This document shows, one piece after another, positions 6,286 to 17,460 of a stretch of DNA of 49,770 nt. A program made the position numbers and the translations under genes. The notes beneath the pieces were generated by a model that had not been told where the DNA came from, searched no databases, and saw nothing but the letters and a program-made list of their open reading frames with translations. Every line of letters begins with the position of its first letter. Positions within the stretch are counted from its first letter, which is position 1. The stretch is taken from NCBI GenBank assembly GCA_937898525.1, contig CALCBC010000080.1, forward strand, positions 1 through 49,770, given 5' to 3'. This DNA is from an uncultured Sphingomonadales bacterium (GTDB lineage: Bacteria; Pseudomonadota; Alphaproteobacteria; Sphingomonadales; Sphingomonadaceae).

Positions 6286-7038
6286 ATGCTGTTCCTGCTC
6301 CATGGCGCTCCCGGCGACGGCTCGCTGTGGGAGCCGGTCGTGTCGAGGCTGCCAGCCGGCATTCGCGTGGCCACGCCGACCTTTCGCTGCTTCGGCCCCG
6401 GAGCGGAGGCCTCACCCGACGCCTTCGGCACGTCGGTGCACAGCCACCAGCTGATCGAATGGCTGGAGAGCGCGGACGAGCGGCCGGCAGCCGTGGCGGC
6501 GTGGTCCTATTCGACCCACGTGGTGCTCGACGTCCTGCTGCGGCGGCCCGAACTGGTGTCGCGTGCCTTCCTCTACGAGCCCGGCCTGCACACCTATCTC
6601 GACGATCCCGAGGACCTGCGGGCCTATCGCGGGGATGCGCAGGTGGCCTTCGCCCCGGTGGCCGAAGCGCTGCAGCGCGACGGACCGCTCCGGGCAGTCG
6701 AGGCGCTGTTCGAAAGCTCGGGCGGCCCCGGCTGTTTCGCGGCGTTGCCGCCCGGGCGGCGCGAGCGCTATCTCGCCGGCGCTCAGGTCATGCCGCTGCT
6801 GATGGGCGGCGGCCGGCCGCCCGCATCGATCACCGCCGACGACCTCGGTCGCATCGTCGTGCCGGTCACCGTCGCGATGGGCGCGCGGACGCGCCCGCTG
6901 TTCGCCATCGCCTCGCGCGCCGTGGCGCGGGCGATACCCGAGGCGCGGCTGACCGTGGTCGAGAATGCCGATCACATGTTCCCCGAAGTGGACCCGGGAC
7001 GGTTCGCGGCGCTGCTCGAAGCCTGGCTCACCTCCTGA
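6286..7038 (+). CDS. Alpha/beta hydrolase
   Basis: A 250-residue alpha/beta-hydrolase-fold protein. The first strand and oxyanion region are MLFLLHGAPGDGSLWEPV. The nucleophile elbow is AWSYS, with predicted Ser74, in place of the usual G-x-S-x-G. The catalytic His lies in ENADHMFPEVDP near the C-terminus, and GARTRPLFAIASRAV precedes it, where the acid would be expected. The start is uncertain: ATG 6286 begins exactly at the first strand, while in-frame ATG 6253 and TTG 6250 would add 11-12 residues. Substrate unknown. It is convergent with the oxygenase gene. Confidence 0.75.
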   Translation: MLFLLHGAPGDGSLWEPVVSRLPAGIRVATPTFRCFGPGAEASPDAFGTSVHSHQLIEWLESADERPAAVAAWSYSTHVVLDVLLRRPELVSRAFLYEPGLHTYLDDPEDLRAYRGDAQVAFAPVAEALQRDGPLRAVEALFESSGGPGCFAALPPGRRERYLAGAQVMPLLMGGGRPPASITADDLGRIVVPVTVAMGARTRPLFAIASRAVARAIPEARLTVVENADHMFPEVDPGRFAALLEAWLTS

Positions 7039-7050
7039 GCCGGCGTGCCT

Positions 7051-7761
7051 TCAGGACAGGATGGCCGCGCCTGAAGGATCGCCGAGCCCGCGCCACGGCT
7101 CGAGCCGGTACCACTGGGTGACGACGTACTTGATGCCGCGCTCGACCGGGGTTCCCGCGTGGAGCACCGCCCGGTTCGGTCGGCCCTTGCGGTCGAGATT
7201 GTCCCACGCGACGAGCAGCCCCGCCTCGGGCCGGATGGCGAGGCCGAGCCGCGGGAAGTCGGTCTCGCCGCCGGCCTCGACTTCGTTGAGATAGAGCATC
7301 GCGGTCCAGGTTCGCTGCCCGCCGCGCAGCCGCTCGCGCTGCCAGTGGGCGCGCTCCGGCCGGAAGACATCGATGTGGTGGCGATACTGCTCGCCGGGGC
7401 GGTAGCGCTGGCCCTGCAGCGGCTCGGCATGGGCCCGGTCGAGGCCGAGCAGCGCGTCCATCCTTCGGCCCAGCTCGAGCGCGAGCGGTTCGCTGCGGAA
7501 ATAGTGGGTCGAGCTGGTGCGGACGTCGGTCCGCCCGCTGCCGCCGTCGTTGAACAGCGGCGAGGGTTGCGCTCCGCGCTCGATCAGGGCGAGCAGCGCC
7601 GCGCATTCCGCTGGCGAGGCGAAGGCGGGAACGGTGAAGAGATCCGCCGCGCGCCCGCCACGGGGCTGCGTGCGCGGGTCCTGCGCCAGCCGCGCCCGCA
7701 CGGCTGCGCCGACCGCGGCCAGGCGCCGCGGGTCGGCCTTCTCATCCGCCGCCTTGCGCAA
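7051..7761 (-). CDS. 2OG-Fe(II) oxygenase, prolyl 4-hydroxylase type
   Basis: Predicted iron- and 2-oxoglutarate-dependent oxygenase. The iron ligands are visible as HID in EQYRHHIDVFRPE and a distal His in AVLHAGTPVERGIKYVV, whose Lys would bind the 2-oxoglutarate carboxylate. GGETDFPRLGLAIRPEAG is the typical prolyl-hydroxylase core. No ATG lies after the acnA stop: the in-frame ATG at 7866 would overlap acnA by 85 bp, so TTG 7761 is preferred (236 residues). It immediately follows acnA on the same strand and is probably co-transcribed. Substrate unknown; bacterial relatives may hydroxylate free or peptidyl proline. Confidence 0.8.
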   Translation of the reverse strand: MRKAADEKADPRRLAAVGAAVRARLAQDPRTQPRGGRAADLFTVPAFASPAECAALLALIERGAQPSPLFNDGGSGRTDVRTSSTHYFRSEPLALELGRRMDALLGLDRAHAEPLQGQRYRPGEQYRHHIDVFRPERAHWQRERLRGGQRTWTAMLYLNEVEAGGETDFPRLGLAIRPEAGLLVAWDNLDRKGRPNRAVLHAGTPVERGIKYVVTQWYRLEPWRGLGDPSGAAILS

Positions 7762-7781
7762 GCCAAGGCGGACCAGCCAGC

Positions 7782-10457
<2,676 letters not shown>

Positions 10458-10571
10458 GGGCGAGCGGTCCTCCGGATCTGCTGGTTCCGGCCGCGACGGG
10501 GCCGGATTTGCGCTGGCGCTTGCGCGTTCGAGGCCGCGAGGTCAAGGTGGGGGCAGGCAGGAAATCGACCC

Positions 10572-10742
10572 ATGGCCCTTGGACACCCCGGCAGGCACAA
10601 CGAACCGCTCCACGTCGTGCCGATGGCGCTCGCGCTGGTGCTGGCGGCGTTTCTCGGCGGGGCGCTCGGGCTGGTCTGGCAGTCGGCCGGGTTCGGCGAC
10701 GAGGAGGAGCCCGAGACCGCGCCCGAGGGGCCGGCCCGCTAG
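10572..10742 (+). CDS. Small single-span membrane protein (56 aa)
   Basis: The 56-residue frame starts MALGHPGRHNEPLHVVPM, has one hydrophobic helix at about 19-37 (ALALVLAAFLGGALGLVW) and an acidic C-terminal tail (DEEEPETAPEGPAR). An AGGCAGG ribosome-binding sequence precedes the ATG. It is divergent from acnA and overlaps the 3' end of the DMT transporter gene by 4 bp. I do not recognise the family; length and topology resemble short conserved hypotheticals of sphingomonads. Confidence 0.6.
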   Translation: MALGHPGRHNEPLHVVPMALALVLAAFLGGALGLVWQSAGFGDEEEPETAPEGPAR

Positions 10743-11623
10743 GCCGCGGTCTGCTCGGTCGGCCGTTTGGGCGCGGCGATCCAGCAGGCGCCGACGATCA
10801 GCCCGGCGCCGAGCAGGACCGGCAGCGTGACTCGCTCGGCGAAGAACAGCCAGCCGAACAGCGCCGCCCACAGGAACCCCGAGTACTCGAGCGGCACCAG
10901 CGCCTGCGCCTCGGCGCGAGCGTAGGACCAGGCGAGGAGGAGCACCGCGGCGAGCGCGAGCGCGGCCGCCGCGGCGATCGCGGGCCAGGTCTCGCGCGCC
11001 GGCATGGCGAAGGCCAGCGGCGCGAAGACGAGCAGCACGAGGCAGACCACGCCGGTCTGGAACGCCGCCACCTCGAGCGGCCCCGCGGCGAGCGCCTGCT
11101 GCCGCTGGAGCACGAGATTCCAGGCATAGAGCAGCGAGGAAACGAGCACCGAGCCGGTGCCCCAGCCCGCGTCTTCCGACCATCCACCGCCCCGGGCCCG
11201 GCCGAAGGTGATCACCGCGACCCCGGCGAGCCCGACGAGCGAGGCGCCGATCGCGCCCGGGCGGATACGCTCGCCGAGCAGGAGTGCCGCGAGGTGGAGC
11301 GCGATCAATGGCGCGACGAACGACAGCGCGATGCCTTCGGCGAGCGGGATCCGGGCGATTCCCCAGAAGAAGGTGAAGGCCATCGCCGAGGCCACGACGC
11401 CGCGCACGAGGTGGATGCGCATCGCCGCTCGGCCCGGCCAGCCGCGGCGCCTCGCCAGCCATACCGGGCCGATTAGCGCGAGGCCGAGCGCGTTCCTCAG
11501 CAGCAGCGCGCTGAACGCGCCGACCGCCAGCGCGGCTTCCTTCATCATCGCGTCCATCAGCGAGAACAGGCCGACGGCTGCGAGAGTTACGGCGTAGGGC
11601 AGCAGCGGATGGTCGCGCGTCAT
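10739..11623 (-). CDS. EamA/DMT-family transporter
   Basis: A 294-residue, roughly ten-helix drug/metabolite transporter with two EamA repeats. The first runs about 8-135 (AVTLAAVGLFSLMDAMMKE through RGVVASAMAFTFFWGIARIP and GERIRPGAIGASLVGLAGV). The second runs about 150-285 (SSLLYAWNLVLQRQQ, VPLEYSGFLWAALFGWLFF, LLGAGLIVGACWIA). ATG 11623 (MTRDHPLLPYAVT) is preferred over the upstream in-frame ATG at 11671. Members export amino acids or other small metabolites; the substrate cannot be told from sequence. Confidence 0.88.
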   Translation of the reverse strand: MTRDHPLLPYAVTLAAVGLFSLMDAMMKEAALAVGAFSALLLRNALGLALIGPVWLARRRGWPGRAAMRIHLVRGVVASAMAFTFFWGIARIPLAEGIALSFVAPLIALHLAALLLGERIRPGAIGASLVGLAGVAVITFGRARGGGWSEDAGWGTGSVLVSSLLYAWNLVLQRQQALAAGPLEVAAFQTGVVCLVLLVFAPLAFAMPARETWPAIAAAAALALAAVLLLAWSYARAEAQALVPLEYSGFLWAALFGWLFFAERVTLPVLLGAGLIVGACWIAAPKRPTEQTAA

Positions 11624-11802
11624 CGTCTGCCGCTTTAGGGCTTCCGCCGTTGCGGACAATCCACGGTGCATCGGGATTCAGGCGCGAGTCAGCCGCGTTC
11701 CTTGATAGCGGGCCTTGAAACGGGCAGAATCCGCCACACGTGGCCCGGATGCGCCCGCCCGCCTGTGGGGGCAATCTGAAGGCGAACTGGGCAGACCTTG
11801 CG

Positions 11803-13149
11803 ATGGAAGTCATGCTGCGAACGACCTTGCTGGCCGGTATGGCCTCCCTTCTGGCGCTGCCCGCGGCGGCGCAGGGCCTCGCGCTGCAACCGGTGCTCGA
11901 GGATGACGCGGTCGAAGTGACCGCGAACCCCGTGGTCCAGCGGCTGACGCTGCCGCCGACGCCGGTCTATCCGGCGGTCATGCAGTGGCCGGTCGACCAG
12001 GCCCGCGCGCTGCTCGCGGTGGTCGAGAGCATCGACGCCGAGGGGCTCAAGCCCGAGGACTACCGGCCCGACGAGCTGCGCGCAGCGATCGAGGCCGGCG
12101 AGGGGCCGCGGCTCGACGAGGTGGCCAGCCGCGCGTTCAGCTGGCTGGTCGAGGACCTGCGCGACGGGCGCACGCCGATGGAAGCGCGGCGGCAGTGGTT
12201 CGTGGTCGATCCCGACCCCGACCTGATCCCGACCGGCAAGGTCATGACCGAGGCGCTCGCCACCGGCGACATCGCCGGCGCGCTGGCCTCGGTGCTGCCG
12301 ACCCATCCCGACTACGCCGCGCTCAAGGCCGAGCTGGCCGCGACGCCCGCCGGCGACACGCGCCGGCGCGCGCTGATCCGCGCCAACATGGACCGCTGGC
12401 GCTGGCTCCAGCGCGACCTCGGCGGGCAGTACCTGCTGACCAACGTGCCCGAGTTCCAGTTGCGGCTGATGGTCAACAACCGGATCGTGCGCACCTACCG
12501 CACGATCGTCGGCAAGCCCGGCCGCACCGCGACCCCGCAGCTCGCCGAGACGGTCGAAGGGGTGATCTTCAACCCGACCTGGACGGTGCCGCAGTCGATC
12601 GTGAAGGGCGAAGGGCTCGGCGCGCGCGTGCTCAACAACCCGGCCTGGGCGCGCGCCAACGGCTACCGCGCGACGCGTGGGGCGAACGGCTACATCAGCG
12701 TGGTGCAGCAGCCGGGGCCGACCAACTCGCTCGGGCTGATGAAGCTCGACATGCCCAATCCGCACGCGATCTTCCTGCACGACACGCCTTCGCGCCACCT
12801 GTTCGCCAACGAGAACCGCGCGCTGAGCCACGGCTGCATCCGCACCGAGCGCGCGCTCGAGCTCGCGATGACCATCGCCATCCTCGGCCAGGGCGCGACG
12901 CGCGACGAGGCCGTGGCGATCGCCAACTCGGGCCAGTACACGCGCGTGCCGGTGCTGAAGTCGATGCCGGTCTATATCACCTACTTCACGATGGGGCGCG
13001 ACATCGACGGCGAGATGCGCACGTTCGACGACATCTACGGCCGCGATGCGCCGGTGCTGGCGAGCTTCGAGGCTCCGCGCGTGGGCAACCGCTCGCGGGT
13101 GACCGACGAGGAAGTGATCGAGATCGTCGACGACCTGCAGACCTCTTGA
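11803..13149 (+). CDS. L,D-transpeptidase, YcbB-like (YkuD domain), exported
   Basis: A 448-residue envelope enzyme that would form 3-3 peptidoglycan cross-links. It has a signal peptide (LRTTLLAGMASLLALPAAAQ), a long N-terminal domain including IRANMDRWRWLQRDLG, which is typical of YcbB-type proteins, then the YkuD domain from about residue 230. The catalytic motif is HGCIRTE, with a nearby HDTPSRHLFANENRALSHG. ATG 11803 or 11812 are both possible; the in-frame ATG at 11740 lies outside the signal peptide. It is convergent with a second L,D-transpeptidase-type gene. Confidence 0.9.
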   Translation: MEVMLRTTLLAGMASLLALPAAAQGLALQPVLEDDAVEVTANPVVQRLTLPPTPVYPAVMQWPVDQARALLAVVESIDAEGLKPEDYRPDELRAAIEAGEGPRLDEVASRAFSWLVEDLRDGRTPMEARRQWFVVDPDPDLIPTGKVMTEALATGDIAGALASVLPTHPDYAALKAELAATPAGDTRRRALIRANMDRWRWLQRDLGGQYLLTNVPEFQLRLMVNNRIVRTYRTIVGKPGRTATPQLAETVEGVIFNPTWTVPQSIVKGEGLGARVLNNPAWARANGYRATRGANGYISVVQQPGPTNSLGLMKLDMPNPHAIFLHDTPSRHLFANENRALSHGCIRTERALELAMTIAILGQGATRDEAVAIANSGQYTRVPVLKSMPVYITYFTMGRDIDGEMRTFDDIYGRDAPVLASFEAPRVGNRSRVTDEEVIEIVDDLQTS

Positions 13150-13225
13150 GTTGCGCTACCGCGCTTCGCGCTACTTGAGCGCGGGTTGAGTGGCGCTACC
13201 GCGCTTCGCGCTGCCTGAGCGCCGT
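13148..13225. repeat. Two tandem ~38-bp copies between convergent genes
   Basis: Copy 1 (13148-13185) and copy 2 (13188-13224) share GCGCTACCGCGCTTCGCGCT and differ at a few positions. Each contains overlapping GCGC/CGCG palindromes that could fold into hairpins. Copy 1 starts at the stop codon of the upstream transpeptidase gene. It could be a bidirectional terminator or a REP-like unit. Confidence 0.65.
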
Positions 13226-13246
13226 TGCTGGAGCGCGTGGAGTGCC

Positions 13247-13858
13247 TCAGCCGAGGCCGAGGCGGTCGGCAAACAGCAGGCGGCCGCCCGAGAGGTTGGC
13301 GAGGACGAAGAGGAAATCGTCGGGCGCGAAGGCGAAGCAGCCGTTCGAGCGGCCGAGCCGGCCCCAGCGCTCGACGTGCTCGGGCCGCGCATAGTCGGCC
13401 GCGTGCATCACGATCAGCCGTTCGAGCGCGTTCGAGTTGTCCGGGTCGAGCCCGCCGAGCCGCACCGAGGTGCCGTAGCGACCGGTGTACCATTCCCAGC
13501 TGACGTAGGCGCCGCGGCTGGTCGCGTTCGATCCGGGCACGTTCGAGAACCACTTGAGCCAGCCGTCGTGCTCGGGGTCCGAGCCCGAACCGTGGGCGAC
13601 GCGGTACGACTGGACCGTGCCGTTCTCGAGATTGGCGAGGTGGAACCGCGGCAGCGCGGAGTGCACGCCAAAATCCGCGATCCCGGCGATGTCGCGGCGC
13701 CACAGCACGTCGCCCGCGCGCGCAACCTCGCGCCGCGCGATCTCGAGAATCTGCGTCGAGCGTGCGTCGAGTCCGCTCGGCTGTGCGAAGACCCGTCCGG
13801 GAACCGTCAGGGCCCCGACCGCCTTCGCCGCCGATGCGATGAAGCTCCGCCTGTCCAT
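13247..13858 (-). CDS. Murein L,D-transpeptidase catalytic-domain protein (YkuD_2 type), Tat signal
   Basis: A 203-residue exported protein with a twin-arginine-like signal (MDRRSFIASAAKAVGALTVP). The remainder resembles the YkuD_2 murein L,D-transpeptidase family: RFHLANLENGTVQSYRVAHG, SNVPGSNATSRGAY, LIVMHAADYA and GRLGRSNGCFAF, where the Cys is the predicted nucleophile. ATG 13858 places the RR motif at the N-terminus; in-frame ATGs at 13867 and 13909 are less likely. Cell-wall function is inferred from family. Confidence 0.85.
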   Translation of the reverse strand: MDRRSFIASAAKAVGALTVPGRVFAQPSGLDARSTQILEIARREVARAGDVLWRRDIAGIADFGVHSALPRFHLANLENGTVQSYRVAHGSGSDPEHDGWLKWFSNVPGSNATSRGAYVSWEWYTGRYGTSVRLGGLDPDNSNALERLIVMHAADYARPEHVERWGRLGRSNGCFAFAPDDFLFVLANLSGGRLLFADRLGLG

Positions 13859-13913
13859 GCCCGGCATAATGCCCCGCCGCCCGCCGGATTGTCCAGCCGG
13901 TGCCGCCACGGCG

Positions 13914-14444
13914 CTAGCTCCGACCGCCGAGCGTCATCGTCCCGGGCCCCATCTCGACCCGCGGGACTTGGGAGAGGAACGACTGCCCGAGCAGCGAGAC
14001 CGGCAGTCCCTCGGGAACGACGACCGCCCGCACGCCGCGCGCTTCGAGATCGCCGAGCCTCACGCGATCGAGCACGACCCGGACGCCCTCGACCGGGCCG
14101 CTCGCGCCGCGCGCGACCGTCTCGGCGTGCTGTGCGCTCCAGGCGACGCCGAGGGCGTCGGCATCCTCGCCGGTCAGGGCGACGACGCTGGCGCCGGTGT
14201 CGACCAGCATCCGGGTCGAGCGGCCGTCGATCTCGACGTCGGCGTAGAAGTGACCGTCGCCTGCCCGTTCGAGCATGACGTCGCCTCCGGCCGATCCGCG
14301 GCCGCGCGCAAGGGCGAGCGTTTCTACCGTCGGCGATGCGCTGGCCTGCGGCCGCTCCGCGGCGCGGCGGGTGCCGGCGGGCGCCAGCCAGGCGACGAAC
14401 GCGCTCGCGGCGAGAACGGTAGCGACGAAGCCGGCGTACTTCAT
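13914..14444 (-). CDS. Retropepsin-like aspartic protease, membrane-anchored
   Basis: A 176-residue protein with an N-terminal hydrophobic anchor (YAGFVATVLAASAFVAWLAP) and a retropepsin-like domain. The catalytic motif is MLVDTGASVVALT, preceded by GHFYADVEIDGRS and followed by LLGQSFLSQVPRVEM, the flap/hydrophobic-loop pattern of clan AA bacterial proteases. ATG 14444 (MKYAGF) is chosen because it begins the anchor. Probably acts as a dimer on the periplasmic side; substrate unknown. Confidence 0.85.
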   Translation of the reverse strand: MKYAGFVATVLAASAFVAWLAPAGTRRAAERPQASASPTVETLALARGRGSAGGDVMLERAGDGHFYADVEIDGRSTRMLVDTGASVVALTGEDADALGVAWSAQHAETVARGASGPVEGVRVVLDRVRLGDLEARGVRAVVVPEGLPVSLLGQSFLSQVPRVEMGPGTMTLGGRS

Positions 14445-14478
14445 CCGCGCAGTCTCACGCGACAGCCCTAACCTCGGG

Positions 14479-14967
14479 TTAAGCGCCCGCTCCCGCGGCG
14501 AGCGCCTCAAGCGCCGCGCCGTCGACGCGCATGACGGTCCATTCGTCCATCGGCCGCGCCCCGAGCGACCTGTAGAAGCCGATCGACGGCGCGTTCCAGT
14601 CAAGCACCCACCACTCGAGCCGCGCGCAGCCGCGCTCGACCGCGATCCGCGCAAGCTCGGCGAGAAGCGCCTTGCCGAGTCCGAGCCCGCGCGCCTCGGG
14701 CCGAACGAAGAGGTCCTCGAGGTAGATCCCTGGCCTACCCTCGAAGGTCGAGAAGTTGTGAAAGAACAGCGCAAAGCCCATCGGCGCGCCATCGATCTCT
14801 CCGATCAGCACTTCGGCGTAAGGGCGCGGGCCGAACAGCTTCTCGCCGAGCGTGGCCTCGTCGAAGCGGACCTCGTGCGCGAGCTTCTCGTAGTCGGCGA
14901 GCGCGCGGATCAGCTCGGCGATCAGGGGAAGGTCGTCCGGCGTCGCCGGGCGGATCGCAAGCGCCAC
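14479..14967 (-). CDS. GNAT-family N-acetyltransferase, diamine acetyltransferase-like
   Basis: A 162-residue GNAT enzyme. It has the N-terminal segment IRPATPDDLPLIAELIRALA followed by DYEKLAHEV, the acetyl-CoA loop VRPEARGLGLGKALL, and the C-terminal WNAPSIGFYRSLGA. The YEKL segment and overall layout resemble spermidine/spermine or thialysine acetyltransferases. The stop of this gene's downstream neighbour region is 34 bp away, and its ATG at 14967 directly abuts the ispG stop at 14968, so the two are likely one transcript. Confidence 0.85.
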   Translation of the reverse strand: MALAIRPATPDDLPLIAELIRALADYEKLAHEVRFDEATLGEKLFGPRPYAEVLIGEIDGAPMGFALFFHNFSTFEGRPGIYLEDLFVRPEARGLGLGKALLAELARIAVERGCARLEWWVLDWNAPSIGFYRSLGARPMDEWTVMRVDGAALEALAAGAGA

Positions 14968-16095
14968 CTATTCGGCCGCCTCGGCCGTCGGCGCCTGGGC
15001 CGCCTCGATCTCGGCCGCCTTCTGCTCGACCAGCGCGACGATGTGGTCGAGCATCTCAGCGTCAGCCACGTGGTGGTCGGTCACGCCCGAGAGATAGACC
15101 ATGTGCTTGCCGGCGCCGCCGCCGGTGATGCCGATGTCGGTTTCGCGCGCTTCGCCGGGGCCGTTGACCACGCAGCCGAGCACCGAGAGCGACAGCGGGG
15201 TCTTGATGTGCTGCAGCCGCTCCTCGAGCGCCTGCACGGTGCGGATCACGTCGAAGCCCTGCCGCGCGCAGCTCGGGCACGAGACCACCCTCACGCCACG
15301 GGTCCTGAGGCCGAGCGCCTTAAGGATCTCGAAGCCGACGCGCACTTCCTGTTCCGGCTCGGCCGAGAGCGAGACGCGGATCGTGTCGCCGATCCCGGCC
15401 CACAGCAGGTTGCCCATGCCGATCGAACTCTTGACCGTGCCCCCGATCAGTCCGCCAGCCTCGGTAATCCCGAGATGCAGCGGGCAGTCGACCGCCTCGG
15501 CGAGGCCCATGTAGGCGGCGACCGCGAGGAACACGTCGCTGGCCTTCACCGCCACCTTGTACTCGTGGAAGTCGTGATCCTGCAGCAGCTTGATGTGGTC
15601 GAGCGCGGATTCGACCAGCGCCTCGGGGCACGGCTCGCCGTACTTTTCGAGCAGGTCCTTCTCGAGGCTGCCGGCGTTGACGCCGATGCGGATCGCGCAG
15701 CCGTTGGCCTTGGCCGCGCGGACCACTTCGGCGACGCGCTCGCTGGAGCCGATGTTGCCCGGGTTGATCCTGAGACACGCGGCGCCGGCATCGGCGGCCT
15801 CGAGCGCGCGCTTGTAGTGGAAGTGGATGTCGGCGACGATCGGCACGCGCGCCGCCCGCACGATCTGGCCGAGCGCGGCGGTGCTCTCGACGTCCGGGCA
15901 GGAGACGCGAACGATGTCCGCCCCGGCGTCCTCGCAGCGGCGAATCTGGTCGATTGTCGCCCGCGCGTCCGAGGTCGGCGTGTTGGTCATCGTCTGCACG
16001 GTGATCGGCGCGTCGCCGCCGACCGGCACGGTCCCAACCATGATCTGCCGGCTCGGCCGGCGCTGGATCGTGCGCCAGGGTCGGATTGCGTTCAT
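14968..16095 (-). CDS. ispG: 4-hydroxy-3-methylbut-2-en-1-yl diphosphate synthase
   Basis: IspG (GcpE) makes HMBPP from methylerythritol cyclodiphosphate in the MEP isoprenoid pathway, using a [4Fe-4S] cluster. The 375-residue product has family length. It begins with VGTVPVGGDAPITVQTMTNT and contains INPGNIGSSERV in the TIM-barrel half. The C-terminal cluster-binding half has SCPSCARQGFDV and GCVVNGPGEARETDIGI. Isoprenoid precursors feed carotenoid, hopanoid and quinone synthesis. Confidence 0.97.
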   Translation of the reverse strand: MNAIRPWRTIQRRPSRQIMVGTVPVGGDAPITVQTMTNTPTSDARATIDQIRRCEDAGADIVRVSCPDVESTAALGQIVRAARVPIVADIHFHYKRALEAADAGAACLRINPGNIGSSERVAEVVRAAKANGCAIRIGVNAGSLEKDLLEKYGEPCPEALVESALDHIKLLQDHDFHEYKVAVKASDVFLAVAAYMGLAEAVDCPLHLGITEAGGLIGGTVKSSIGMGNLLWAGIGDTIRVSLSAEPEQEVRVGFEILKALGLRTRGVRVVSCPSCARQGFDVIRTVQALEERLQHIKTPLSLSVLGCVVNGPGEARETDIGITGGGAGKHMVYLSGVTDHHVADAEMLDHIVALVEQKAAEIEAAQAPTAEAAE

Positions 16096-16261
16096 CGGAA
16101 AAGCGCGTTCGCTGAAGGAATGGACACCGTGTTCACCGTCCCCGGGGCAAGGATGCGCCCGGTCACGGCCGGGGCTGTAGCAGCTTCGGCCGGATTAGGA
16201 AAACGCGGGTTCATGCCGGGTAAAGCGGTCGAGCCGCAGGCGGTCGGCGGGGGCGCGTCCG

Positions 16262-17272
16262 CTAGGCGGACAACTCCGGTGTCCGGTACCGCTTCTTTGC
16301 CCGCTCGGCACGGCTCCGGCGAACGACCGCCCAGGCGTCCCTGAACGGCTGCAGGTAGAGCGCGGCGACGGACCGCAGGCGCTCGGTTTCGGCCGGGCTG
16401 ATGCCCAGTTCGAGCTTCTCGCGCCGCTCGGGCACGTAGAGCGTGCCGAACATCCAGTCCCACAGCGCAAACTGCGAGCCGAAATTGCGGTTGAAGTGCT
16501 CCGGCGCGCGGCTGTGGTGGATCTGGTGCTGCGCCGGGCTGATCACGATCCGCGACAGCACCGGGCCCCACGACAGCCAGACGTGGCTATGCCTGAGCTG
16601 CGCGCCGAGGATGTCGAACACGAAGCGGCCCGCGTTGATGCCGAGGATCGTCAGCACCGTGAGCTCGCCCGGGAACAGCAGCACGAACACGCCGGTCACG
16701 AGCGGGATCGCAATCACGCTGCGCGTGAGGTTGATGAGCCCGTTCACCGGGTGCGTGCGCAGCTGCGATACCGGCACCAGCACTTCGGCCGAATGGTGGA
16801 CCTTGTGGAACTGCCACAGGAACGGGCTCCAGTGCATGATCCGGTGCGCCCAGTAGCGGAAGAAGTCCTCGGTCAGCAGCAGCGCCACGGTGTAGGCCAC
16901 CGCCACCCAGAGGTTCGAATCGGTGGCGTTCTCGAACGCCGTGGCGCCGCCCTTGACGGCCTTGCCGATGTCCTTGCCGAACAGCAGCGCGATCCCGCCG
17001 ACAAGCACGCCGAGCGCGACCTTGTCGAACAGCACGAAGCGATAATCGAGCAGCGCCGAGCGGTGCAGCCAGACCTTGCGCGGGAACAGGAACCTCAGGA
17101 AGCTGGCGTCCGTCTCTTCGGGTTCGCGGCGCCGCTGCCAGAGCCATGCGCCGTAAGCGATCACCGTCGCCGCAAGCAGCGAGGTCCAGTGGAAGCGCGA
17201 GAAGAGCTTTCCGAACGTATCCGAGACGATGTCGAGCGCGAGCATGGCATCTGCCACTGCGAAACCAGACAC
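16262..17272 (-). CDS. Fatty acid hydroxylase / sterol desaturase family protein
   Basis: A 336-residue integral membrane di-iron protein. The three histidine clusters are visible: HRIMHW around 142-147, HKVHHS around 155-160, and HQIHHSRAPEH around 247-257. Several hydrophobic helices lie between residues 28 and 215. The family hydroxylates or desaturates fatty acids, sterols or carotenoids; the exact substrate is not apparent. The gaps on either side (16096-16261 and 17273-17460) show no gene; the latter has a GGGGCC/GGCCCC hairpin near 17309-17327. Confidence 0.88.
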   Translation of the reverse strand: MSGFAVADAMLALDIVSDTFGKLFSRFHWTSLLAATVIAYGAWLWQRRREPEETDASFLRFLFPRKVWLHRSALLDYRFVLFDKVALGVLVGGIALLFGKDIGKAVKGGATAFENATDSNLWVAVAYTVALLLTEDFFRYWAHRIMHWSPFLWQFHKVHHSAEVLVPVSQLRTHPVNGLINLTRSVIAIPLVTGVFVLLFPGELTVLTILGINAGRFVFDILGAQLRHSHVWLSWGPVLSRIVISPAQHQIHHSRAPEHFNRNFGSQFALWDWMFGTLYVPERREKLELGISPAETERLRSVAALYLQPFRDAWAVVRRSRAERAKKRYRTPELSA

Positions 17273-17460
17273 ACGATGCCTCCTTCGGGCTACGGGGGTT
17301 GCGAAGGCCGGGGCCGCCGAGGCCCCTGCAGAGCACTCCGACGGATCGGCGACCTGCGGCTCCGGACGGACCTTTCGGCGCCGGCCGCAGCAAGCAGGCG
17401 CATGAATTAGCTATGCTTTACAGAAAATGAAGCCCCGGCGAGGCGCGATATTGCGAGAAA

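Noticed and set aside
14275..16344. 689-codon frame antisense to ispG and GNAT
   Set aside because: Low-complexity, Arg/Asp-rich translation; the sense strand holds recognised genes.
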